This document shows positions 1 to 12,400 of a DNA stretch of 64,000 nucleotides, piece by piece; positions within the stretch are counted from its first letter, which is position 1, and each line of letters opens with the position of its first letter. The position numbers and the translations under genes were made by a program. The DNA is from Sialis fuliginosa (taxonomy: Eukaryota; Arthropoda; Insecta; Megaloptera; Sialidae): positions 3,720,001-3,784,000 of the forward strand of contig OY540821.1 in assembly GCA_961205875.1 (NCBI GenBank). The letters are read 5' to 3'. The notes under the pieces are model-generated. The model was not told where the DNA came from. It ran no database searches and worked only from the letters and a program-made list of their open reading frames with translations.

Positions 1-371
1 ATCATCGGTTATCATTTTCTATCATGTTTAATATATTTAAATACTAAAATTCGGAATATCAAATATTTATTGCCACAAAATTTACGTATACAATTTTCAA
101 TAGATTACATAATAATTTAATTGCACAAATATATATGAGTACCTACTATAAACGAAGAGTAGTTCTAAATATCTGTCTTTGTTTGATACATGGAGAAATG
201 ATTTAAATATTATAATAATCAAATGGGAGGAACCTACTAAGTTTGTGATAAACGCAAAGGAATACAAACTGCAAGACCATTAATGCAAGTGACTGTACCT
301 GAAGATCGTCTCCAGGGAACTGTTTTTTGTTTAGGTTAATTGGGGCTGATATTAAATTGTTTTTTGTTTAG
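1..371 (+). other. Intron of RhoGAP100F upstream of its first visible exon
   Basis: AT-rich DNA with no exon that I can support. It ends in a T-rich tract and the acceptor AG at 370-371. The PDZ domain is already half finished at 372, so the preceding coding exon must lie left of the window. Confidence 0.6.
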
Positions 372-489
372 GTTGGCGATGAAATACTTGCCGTGAACCT
401 CGTGGACGTGACCAAGATGAGTTTGGACGATGTAGTGATTATTATGTCCATACCAAGGCGTCTGGTTCTGGCGACAAGGCAGAGAAAAG
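372..489 (+). CDS. RhoGAP100F: RhoGAP100F exon encoding the C-terminal half of the PDZ domain
   Basis: The exon reads [20 protein letters not shown] followed by [19 protein letters not shown]. This is the 'GDxIlxVN' strand, the alpha-B helix and the last strand of a PDZ domain. PDZ domains bind C-terminal peptides of membrane partners; in Syd-1 proteins the partner is a presynaptic adhesion receptor. The exon starts in phase 0 after AG at 370-371 and ends one base into a codon before GTAAGA. The ligand-binding GLGF-type loop would be in the preceding exon, outside the window. Confidence 0.9.
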
Positions 490-3400
490 GTAAGATAGAT
501 TTATTATTAACTAGCGCATTGGACCCGGTGTTACTAGGGTGACCAGGTCTCCGGTTTTGACCCGGAGTCTCAGGGTTTGGGTGCAATTTCTCCGGGTTTT
601 ACAAAAAATGACGACTAAAAAAAAGGTCGTCAAAAATAGAGCAGGGAACATAACAGTGCAGATTATGGTAACAAATTTTATGAAAAAAAAAGATAAGATA
701 AAATAAAAAAGGGGTCTTCATTTACATCTCAGGGTTTACCAAAACTGAAATCTAGTCACCCTAGTTGTTACTCGAGTTAATGTCCACAAATTATACACCT
801 AAACTTTCCTTGTGAAATACTCTATCCATTAGTCAAAACCGGAATAAAATCCTTTCAGTAGTTACTGACAATAAGTCTATAAGTCTCATACAAACGAACA
901 TTCATTTATACAGTGTATTCCAAGTTGATTAAAATAGGAAATTTAACATGGGGCAATTAGAAGTGTTATTGTAACCTTTGGTCATATTTAACGATGTGTG
1001 ATTGGGGCCTTTTGAAATGCCGCCACAAAATTTAATAAAATAGTAATTAGGATTTTGTTTTCAAATTTATATCTGCCAAAAAATATTATTATAATTTTAT
1101 CTAGGATGTTTACTTTAATTTCATTAATGTATTTTATTCTTTATTAAAGTTGAAACAAATTACTGTTGATTAATTTAAAATTTATCAGCTAGTTTCGAGG
1201 CGGCATTTCAAAATGCACCAATGACACACCGTTAAATTTAACCAAAGGTTACTACAACATTTCTAATTGTCCCCATCTTAAATTTCCTATGTCTTAATCA
1301 ACTTTGGAAAAATATAGTTGTATTAAGTTAGGGTTGTCAGATTTCTTGTGAGTCAAATCGGGAAAAATTTGAAAAACGGGACTTTTGGGCGTCCCGAAGG
1401 GTTTGTTCGGGACACCGGGACATGAGACTAAAAAACGGCGACAATCCCGATTAATCGGGACGTCTGACAACCCTAGGGTGACCATTCGTCCCGCATTTTG
1501 ACCCATTGTCCCGCATCATTAATGTCCCGCAAAATGTCCCGCATTTTGAATACTTGTCCAGTTTTTTTACATTTTTACTACTGTTCAATGTAATCAATTT
1601 TGTATCGCGAATTTTAATAAAATTGAAATAGGTATGTTAACAATTAAAAAAACTATTAATTCAGGGTCAATCCATATGAACTGGTCCAGCACTGGTTGCT
1701 CGATCATTCTAAAAAAAATTGATTTTTTGTGTGTAATTACCCTAACATGTTGGTAGTTCGAAACGACCATTATTTTAATTTTATTGTTTTTTGTTTTCGC
1801 GTGACGGCCATATTTGTTATACAGGTCGCAGCATTTTTTGTACTTTAAAGGGTTCGCGGAAACTAAAATATCTCAGCTTCTATCAAACCTTTCAACATGG
1901 GACTAAAAGCAAATTGTTCAGAATAAAACGGGCTACAAGATTACTTCTAAACATTTTCACCTAAAAGTTCTTCTAAAGGGTGAAATTTCAGCCTTAATTC
2001 TTAGTTCTATTTTTGAAAAAATCCCATTTTCAAGGGGATGTTTTTGCAAGAAGGGGAAAAGTTAACAAGTCAAATTATTTTTTACAAATAGGTGGGTACT
2101 AGTTGTATTCACACACCAAAGTTCAACTCTGAGACTTGCCCCCCTTTATTTTAAAAAATTCTCAAAATTTGAAAATTCGAGAAAATGGCACTTTTCAAAG
2201 CTAAATAACTCTGGTGGGGGACCAGATAAAAATCTGAAATTTTAGCCCATAATAGTACTACATAATGGTATTATGTACCAAAAATTTTGAGATTGAGATT
2301 TGACTACAAGCAGTGGTATTGCAACCACAAAAATGCATGTTTCAATGAGCGTATACATGTTGTGGTTTTGTTTCAATAATAATTTAAAAATGTTATATCT
2401 TTGTTATGAGTTACTTTAAGTTATTATATGTGTTATAAATTTTTAAAGCTGACCTAATTTTCTATCTAAAAATAAAATATATATAGGGTGTCACCTTTGA
2501 AAAACAAAAGTTGACATCATTTCCGGTTCAACCGGAAGTGACGGAAAATAAAAAATGAGATTTTAAAAACATTCAGAAAAAATACAATTTTTTTCTTTAT
2601 TCAAGCATTCTTCTATTTCCAAGAAGAAAAAAGATAGTAATAGATATTATATTAATGTTGACACTCTGTATTAACATATGAACTCCTATTGAATATTGTG
2701 GTTGCAATACCACTGCTTGTAGTCAAATCTCAATCTCAAAATTTTTGGTACATAATACCATTATGTAGTACTATTATGGGCTAAAATTTCAGATTTTTAT
2801 CTGGTCCCCCACCAGAGTTATTTAGCTTTGAAAAGTGCCATTTTCTCGAATTTTCAAATTTTGAGAATTTTTTAAAATAAAGGGGGGCAAGTCTCAGAGT
2901 TGAACTTTGGTGTGTGAATACAACTAGTACCCACCTATTTGTAAAAAATAATTTGACTTGTTAACTTTTCCCCTTCTTGCAAAAACATCCCCTTGAAAAT
3001 GGGATTTTTTCAAAAATAGAACTAAGAATTAAGGCTGAAATTTCACCCTTTAGGATAACTTTTAGGTGAAAATGTTTAGAAGTAATCTTGTAGCCCGTTT
3101 TATTCTGAACAATTTGCTTTGAGTCCCATGTTGAAAGGTTTGATAGAAGCTGAGATATTTTAGTTTCCGCGAACCCTTTAAAGTACAAAAAATGCTGCGA
3201 CCTGTATAACAAATATGGCCGTCACGCGAAAACAAAAAACAATAAAATTAAAATAATGGTCGTTTCGAACTACCAACATGTTAGGGTAATTACACACAAA
3301 AAATCATTTTTTTTTAGAATGGCCAAGCAACTATTTAATTTAATTTTGGACCATTTCATATGGATTGACCCTTCAGTAAATGTAGGTAATATAATAAAAT

Positions 3401-6400
3401 TCACATAAAATAAACATAGCAGATTAAAAAAAAAGTAATTGTTGCAAATTTTATTTAAAAATTTACGTCATTTATGGTAGCGAATTTAAAAATAACGAAA
3501 ATGACAATCGTGAATTATAATTAAAATATAAGTTCTCGTTATGAATGTGCAATATAACATTTGTTATTCTTTATTAATAATAATTTAAAAAAAGGTCTTT
3601 CATTGTCACCCCCCCCCCCCCCCCCCCCCGAAAAAAACAGTCCCGCATTGCCTTCTCAAAAAAATGGTCAGCCTAGACAACCCTAATTAAGTACAAACAC
3701 TATTAATTATTATTGTAATAATAACTAATCAAAACCTAAATTACCTACAAAAACGAATCAGAACAACAATTACAAATAATGTTTGTTCTGTTTAAATTTA
3801 AAAGTTAATAATTGAAAACAACATAAACAACTGCCGGCCGAGCGCAGAATCTTCCCTCTGCCCCGCGACAATACTATCATAGTACAGCGAATTACCGCGA
3901 ATAATTTGATACTGTATGTACATTTCAAGTTATTTCCTAAACCAAAAGACCAAATTTGATGCTGCAAAGGGCAAATTATATCTAAAACCTACTGCTTATA
4001 TACAAATCCAAATTTTCTAAAAAAAAAACATTAAGGGAGAAAGCCACTGTGACTGGTAAAAAATTTTTTTTTACATAATCAATTCTTTTAGGATTGGGTA
4101 AAGGGTATTTTATTAAGTATATATTCAACTTATTCAACACCAATTTTTATTGAAAAATATAAAAAATTTAAGTTTTGAGCCTCGATTTGACAAGCAAAAA
4201 AAAATTACTCTCCATTATCCCAACGAAACCTTGGTGAAGGGTTATAAAAATGAAAATAAATATCTATGTCTACATCTATATGAACGCACCATTTATTTTT
4301 AAGATCTTTTTTATTCAAGCAGACTTAAAAGAATAGTAATTATAAAAATTTTAAAATCGGCTATTGATATGGATCTTGGTTTCTGGGTGTAAGCCGCGTC
4401 GGTTTGGTCGAAGAGATGTCCACTGCAAGAGATGTCTACTGCAATGTGTGACGAAACGTTGGCCGATAACACGACCAAACCGACGCGACTTACACCCAGA
4501 AGCCAAGATCCATGACTATAACTCATCAATTTTCGAAATTTTAACATAAACTTTTAGATATTTTTGAATATGCATTCTTTTTAAATGTAACAAAAAAATC
4601 GTTTTTTTTAACCGTCACAGTTGTTTTTCTCCTTAATTCTTTGAACGCGACAATATAGCGAAATACGTATTCCTAAAAATGTACAAATTTCACTAGAAAA
4701 ATCAAAGTGGTCTAATTTTTTTTATATTGAGGACTAATGTTTTATTAAAAAAAAACTATTTTTGAGTATAATATTTTACATAAATATATAATTTACATAC
4801 AAAAATGAATAAAAAAAAGGGTGGGGTGAAGGATTTTATTGAATATTTCAGGGCTTCGAACCGGAACTGAACCGAAAACCGTTATTTTTTGCCGGAACGA
4901 AAACCGGAACAGAACCGAAATAAAAATATCGGTTTTTACGGTTCAGTACATGTTAAAATACGCGCGTTAATATGATCTTATTTCCCACTTCAGTTGTCGT
5001 TCGGACTATCATACAAGTTAATGTTCTAAATTATGGTAGAAAAATTTTTTTTAATACAAATAATTTTTTTTTAATTAATCACTCGGAACTAAACCGAAAA
5101 AACCAGAAAACCCGTTATTTTTTCCGAAACGAAAACCGGAATCGAACCGAAATATATTTTTTTTACTCGAACCGGAACGAAAACCGAAACGAAAAAAATA
5201 ACGGTTCGAAGCCCTGGAATATTTCACTGACATTTACATTTTTTTTCTAAAATAAAAGTCGATTTCCGTGTTCTTTCGAATTGATTTTTGCGTGAAAAAA
5301 AATACAATCGACTTTTGTTGATTTTCGCGTCCAAAGGTACCTAATATCCCGTAAAATAATTTCCAGGTTCTAAAGGCGGCGTAACATCACCAAATTTACA
5401 ACCTCGTTCCGAGCACAAGCCGCCACCAGTTGTCGTTATAAAGCGCGAGTTACGCGACGACGAGAACGACGAACTTCTGGACCACGACAACGGCGTTCAC
5501 AGGGATTCTATGCGCCAAAGACACACCGGAGACGGACGTGAAATGAGCGAGTCCAGATCGAGACTAGGTCTGGGTCTAACAGGGTTCGACTCGCGACACA
5601 CAACACCTCAAGACGATAGGAATGGGCTCGTCGACCTCTACTACAACTCGAGACCTCCAGATGCTTCCACAAACACCTGGGGGTGAGTCGAAACTACTCG
5701 AAACACATTTATTACACAGGCCCACAAAATAAAATAAAATGGTCTGAATTTTACATGTGAATAGGCTACCCTTATCAGGGTGTCCACTTTCTGGAAAGTC
5801 AGGGAAGCCTAAAGTGGTCAAGGAAAGTCTGGGAATTTCTATAAATTCTGAAAAGTCAGGGAATTAAAAAATTTTTTTTTTGGAAAGTCAGAAGAAGAAA
5901 AAAGTGTATAAATTTAAGTTGACGATCAAAAAAAAAGCCTTCAAATTTTTTCGCTCATTCTGGGATCACTTCTTGCTCCAGAGCCTCTAGTGGTCAGGGA
6001 ATTTTGAATCTGTGATCAGGGAAAGTCAGAGAAAATTCAGGGAATTTTATTTTCAAAAAGCAGTGGACACCCTGCTTATAGATTTTGAGCCGTTGAATCT
6101 GAATCTGTCCACAGAATTTCCCCTAGACCCCACAATTTTCCCCTAGCCTTGGGAAAAAGTGTATCATTGACAAGGAAACATCCCTTTAGATGCCACTCTC
6201 GGATTTTAATAAAACTTGGTAAAAATGTTAATCAGGTAAAAATAAGCACTCCTATTTTTTATACGTGCCCGTTTTTAAGTTAAGTGGGTAAAATCGACCC
6301 TTGAAAATGAGGGTAAAATTTTTAATAGTGGCTTGTGTGTAGTACAAAATATGTTTGGTATTACAAGTGCTATAAAATAGCATAAATGTGGTACCCCCTA

Positions 6401-9400
6401 TAATTTTTATTTGAGGGGTATAATGGACACCCCTCAACTTTTTCAAAAAAAAAATTTTTTCTTCCATAAATCAATAGAGGGTAGTATTCTGAATACAATG
6501 ATGTAAAAGTGCCGATATTTCCGAAGTTTGAAGATACGTTACTTCGAAATTTTATATTATTGTATTCAGAACACTACACTCTATTGACGTATGGAAATTT
6601 TTTTTTTTGAAAAAGTTGAGGGATGTCCATTATACCCCCGAAATAAAAATTATAGGGGGTACCACATTTATGCTATTTTATAGCACATGTAATACCAAAC
6701 AAATTTTGTACTACACATAAGCCACTATTCTAATCGGATTACGAGCTATGTACAAATTTAAACTTTTACCCTCATTTTCAAGGGTCGATTTTACCCACTA
6801 AACTTAAAAACGGGCACGTATAAAAAAATAGGTGTCTTTAATTTTTACCTGATTAAAATTTTTACCAAGTTTCATTAAAATCCGAGAGTGGCATCAATTA
6901 TACACTTTTTACCTAGGCTAGGGAAAAATTGTGGGGTCTAGGGAAAATTCTGAGGTCAGATTCGAATTCAGTGGCTCAAAATCCATACATTCACATGTAA
7001 AGTTTAGACCACTTTTTTTATTTTGTGAGCCTGTGTTATTATTAGTCCATAAGTGGGCATTGTCGCGATTCTTCTGCCCCTGATTTCTGACGCCTTTGGA
7101 AAAAAAGATGTGGTACCCATTAATAAATTAAAATTAATACCCCCCGCCCCCCATTTCAGATACCAGCCGCCACCACCTGTAATAACTGAACAGCCAAAAT
7201 CTAGTATTCAACATTTTCAACCATACGAAAGGCAGTATCCGAAGACACTGGAAAGTCTCGCGGAGAAGGTCCATCCCTTCTACACAGGTCCTGTCCTACC
7301 CACTAACGGTAGGAGGATGTCAGCAGGGGGGCAGCCTCTTGGGACTACGTAAGTAATCACCCCTCCCCTCTTTACACTTATTAAAAATAACCAAAATTCA
7401 AACACTTACATACGTATTCAAATACATAAATATTTTAGAAAGGCGGCACATCACTCACCTTGTAACCAATATTCAAGCACAACCCCACTGTATTAGGGCA
7501 CTGAACACCCCCTAAATTTATTTTTATTAATTTGAGTTTTTGTGTTTTTTGTTGTTGCAGAGGTCGTGAAACTTCTAGCCATTATTACGTCCAACACGGT
7601 CCAGCCGGGTCCAGGAGAATTATGCCGAGGTCGGGGTCAGATCAACACTTGCCGCGTGTGGAATATTCAGACTATACGAGCATATCGCAAGTGGGAAGGC
7701 ACAGTCTACTAAGAAGCAGTCTCAAATCAGGTAAATTTCTTCAAAACTATTACTTTTACGAAAAAAATGGATAGAATATAAATTATAGGTAATAATATTT
7801 TCTATAATTTTTATACTAATCATTTTTTTCTATTACTTATCGTTTCTGAAATATTTTAAAAAAATTGAAAAAAAAAAATTGTAAATAAATACATATTATT
7901 ATAAAAATACTTAATATCTTGAAAGTGGGTCGTTATAATGGAAAAATTGATAGAATATAAATCATAGATAATAATATATTCTACAACTTTCATACCAAAC
8001 ATTTTTTTCTATTACTTACCACTTCTGAATCATTGTGAAAAAATATAATTAACAAAATTTTTGTAAATACATGAAAAACTTAATATCTTGAAAATACTAA
8101 AAAAATGATACAACATAATTTATAAATAATAATATTCTCTATAATTTTTATACCAAACGTTTTTTTTCTTACTTGCCATTTCTGAAACATTTAAAAAAAT
8201 TTTTTTTTGTAAATACATACATGTCGGAGCGTGTAATATTATTACATAAGATGGTGGCATCACCACGTCTCACACACTGTCACTAATCTGCTCTCCTTTC
8301 GTCGTTCATCAATAAAACAAACACAAATCAACAATATTGTCCTTTTATCAACATTAATCACTAAGTTACAATTACAAAATCACACATTGCCTTTTCATTA
8401 ACTTCACAAGATCTTTAAATTATAGAAAATAACACTAATCGAATGTTTTTATAACAATCATAAATACACAGAATATTATGTGACTGCCAAACACTGTAAT
8501 TGCAGTTCAGGTGTGACATAACACGTTTCAAGTGTGTCGTAACACGTTTAAAGGCACGATAGCGTAGGTCGATTGCCAAACCAGAACTGATTAACTGCCG
8601 TCTCTCCAAATTGACGGTCTCTTCTCTGCTTCTTCCAATCGATCTCCCACTTAGCGTGTCTCCTGATCTGCTGACTGGTTATTGGTGCTGACTCTGATTG
8701 GTCTGCGTCATTTCCATGTATTTAGCGCCAATTTGAACTAAATAATTTCCACGCGCCGACATACATATATGTATTATTATAAAAAAACACTTAATATCTT
8801 GAAAACGGTTCATTATACAAAAAAATTGATACAACATAAATTATAGATAATATTATTCTTTATAATTTTAATTCTGATGATTTTTTTCTATTACTGATCG
8901 TTTTCGAAATAATAAAAAAAATCTAACGCAGGTTCTACGCTGAGTCGTTACAACCAACGCTACGCACAAGACTCGCAACCGTTACCGTCTCAGAACAAAT
9001 ACAGCGGTGCCGGGGGCGCCGGCGGCTACACGAGCGCCACTAGCACGATGACACGTCGCACTAGGCCCAGTCTGGACTACTCGAGCGACACTGAAGCGAC
9101 TTGCGGGCCTCGCTCTAGCTACTATTATTACAGGTAACAAAAAAAATTAAATCATTTTTTTAACATCAATTGTTGACATTATCGAAATAAATTATTGCAG
9201 AAATCAAGCGTCGATACCCCACAGCACAATACCAACTCTCGGCCGCACGAACACGCTCACGTCGACCGACATTTCTACCAAATTCAACTCGCTACCTCGT
9301 GACACCAGAAACTCTTCGACAAGGTACATAAGTTAAATTTTTTTTACAGTAATAGCCCAGTCAAGGAAGCAGTGAAAAGTAAGAAAAAGAGAAATTTAGA

Positions 9401-12400
9401 GGGCAAGCAATTTTATGATTGATTCTTATAGATTTTGAACCGGAGAATTCGAAAAAAATAACCCGGACAAGAGAAAAGTGGTGCAACACCCTTAAAAATG
9501 GGGTTTAAGGGTGAAAACCCCATTTCCAACCGTTTTTTCAATTTATCACAAAATCTAAAGCGACGATGGTATATTTTTATCGTTGAAATATGTTCAGGAC
9601 ACTCAGACGAATCGATTGTGATCACATATACTAAATTTCTCTTCCAGAGGGCTTAAAAGACAGAAAAATGCATCTTTTCGGGAAAATAGTTTAAAAATTA
9701 ATAACTTTTGTTAAAATCATCCAAATGACTCGCAACTAGGTTCAAATTATTCCTGAAGTTTCAAAGAATAATGACCAACCATAATTTAAAAAAATATTAG
9801 TAGTTTAACCAATGAAAATCGTTAATGGTTAAGGGTAAGTGCATTTTTACGTTTTTTAAGCCCTCTGGAAGAGATAATTTTTGGTCAAATTTAGTATATG
9901 TGGTCACAATCGATTCGTCTGAGTGTCCTGAACATATATCAACCATAAAAATATACCATCATCGCTTTAGATTTTGTGATAAATTGAAAAAACGGTTGGA
10001 AAGGGGGTTTTCACCCTTAAACCCCATTTTTAAGGGTGTTGCATCACTTTTTGCTGGTCCGGGTTATTTTTTTCGAATACTCCGGTTCAAAATCTATAAG
10101 AATCAATCATAAAATTGCTTGCCCTCTTAATTTCCTGTCAAAATGCTTCCTTTACTGGACTATAATATTATAAAAATAAAAATATTTTATTTTCAGGCTG
10201 CAATTGAAACGTTTCGCGGATAGGACGGGGATAACCCTGTTCCAGGACGACTCAGATGGGGCCCTTTCGGCTCCAGAGATGCCCTCTCTAAGGAGGGACC
10301 GAGGTATATAAAAAAAATATTACATACAGTCAGTTTAAAACTGTAATCACGTTTTATTTTCTAAAAAGTTTTTTAAAAGTACTTTTAATATTTTAAAAGT
10401 GTACGTGTTATATATCATTTTAAACTCATTAGTTAGGTTCATTTCAATATCTGTTCCCATTAACGAAATATGAGGTTCGAAAATCGGTTCAGTTTTTTGT
10501 GTTTGTTAAATTCAGAAAAATATAAAATTAATTTTTAAGATGTTTGACTAAATCAAACCTATAACTTTTTTATATCATTCGAAAGCCCTTTAATTATACT
10601 TTGATTTAGAGTCCCCGCCCATTTTAATATCTGTTCTCATTAACTAAATATGAGTTTTGAAAATCGGTTCAATTTTTTTTCGTGTATAGAAAACATAATA
10701 AAATATAATTATTTTTTTAGTAGTTATATTATTGAAAAACTAAACATATTATATATCATTCTAAAGCTATTTACTTCCTCTTCAATTCAAAATCAACCAC
10801 GTTTTAATATCTGTTTCTATTATCGAGATAAAAGATTTGAAAATCGGTCCATTTTTGTTTTGTTTATTTAAAACAGAATAAAATAAAATATTTTTTTTAT
10901 TAGTTAGACCCTATCAAAACTAAATATATTATACATCATTCTAAAGCTACTTACTTCCTGTTCATTTTAAAATAAACCCCGTTTTAATATCTGTTTTTTT
11001 TATTCAGATAAAAGGTTCGAAAATCGGTCCATTTTTTTGTTTCGTCTATTAAAAACAGAATGAAATAAAATTAATTTTTCAGTAGTTAGACTATATCAAA
11101 ACTTAACATATTATATATCATTTTAAAGCTACTTACTTCCTCTTCATTTTAAAATCAACCCCATTCAAATATCTGTCCCCGTTTTCGAAATATGACGTAA
11201 TGAATAAGACACGTAAATTAACGTGTCCGGTCGGAATTATTTTGAACTGGCTGTATACATGCAACAGATCATTTACCGTCTACGACGTTTACGTCAGACG
11301 AGTACCGGACGTGGCTGAGCCGGACGCCCTCCACTAGCGCCATCTACGAGCAGATCAGAGCGAGCAGGGACGTGTTGAACCAACAGCGCGCGGCCAGGTT
11401 CACTTACAGCGCTGAGAACATACACGATGCTTTAAAACAGGTCTGTTTTTACAAGTTTGATACTTCCGGGGTGGATTACAAATTCCGGCCGGAACTCACG
11501 ATGTAGATTTAAAGTGAATATTTTAACGTCACTACTATATTATATTATTATTATTTTTATATTATATTATTATTGACACTATACCGGGTGTTCCAGACCA
11601 CCCGTCCACTAGGTTCTATATTTTATATATATAATATATAATTTAAAAAAAATAATTAAAATTATATATATTTTTTTTTATAAAATTTAAAATTTTCTTA
11701 ACAAAAGTTGTTAATTTAAATATATTTTTTAAGATAAATTACTAATTGATATATCATTCCATTTAACATTTTTAAATTATTCAAATCTCAAATAATCATA
11801 CATCATTAAAAAGTTCGTTATTTCTACTTTCAAATAAACTAGAGCAATTTTAGTAAAACCCTAAAATTTGGGAACAATTCGCCATATTTTCTAAACAATT
11901 GAATGTAAAAAAAATTTTTTTTACAAAAGTTTTTTACTTTTTTTATGATCTTTAAAATTATATACTTTTGGATATACCGTTCCATTTGATTTTGATGAGA
12001 AACGGGTATGTAACCCTCAAACTACCCCACAAGGGGGAGTTTTAGGGGGTTGAAAATATTTTCCTGAAATTCTTTAGGGTCGATATACCGGGTGGTCTAT
12101 TTAAATTGAGACAAGTAAATATTTTAAAAACCAAGAATTTTTAGAGAAAATGTTTGGTACAAAAGTTGCAGGGTTAGGAGGGGGAAAACTAATGAATGTA
12201 AAAAATTTGAACTTGAGTGTATGTTTTAAGGTCATTTTGAGGTCAACTTCATTTTTTTAAATGGAAATATATATATTTTTTTACATATTCGTATTCTACA
12301 ACAAAAAGGAAATAACTTTTGTCTAAAAAGTTTTTTTTTAAATCCCAATTTTAATATAAAAAAAAAATTATTTTTTTTTGTTAAAAATATCTGAAATTAA

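Larger units (their letters stand above)
1329..3685. mobile_element. Outer MITE (TAGGGTTGTCAG termini) split by a later hAT insertion
   Basis: The left end TAGGGTTGTCAG at 1329 and the right end GACAACCCTA ending at 3685 are inverted repeats flanked by ATTAAGT at 1322-1328 and 3686-3692. Without the nested element and its duplicated 8 bp the MITE is only about 147 bp. It is the outermost of three nested insertions in RhoGAP100F intron 1. Confidence 0.8.

Noticed and set aside
1860-3212. Short frames on both strands with the same peptide (for example 2961-3212)
   Set aside because: They are the two arms of the palindrome 1664-3371; no start context, homology or splice signals.
3610-3629. Run of about 20 C, and similar G runs near 56770
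   Set aside because: Simple homopolymers inside transposons; no function inferred and length may be unreliable in the assembly.
5200-5216. tRNA-like T-arm sequence GGTTCGAAGCCC
   Set aside because: It is the terminus of a MITE; no cloverleaf or A box could be drawn, so no tRNA gene was called.
9413-10112. Matching 70-aa and 95-aa frames on opposite strands
   Set aside because: Mirror copies from the arms of the 9355-10160 palindrome.
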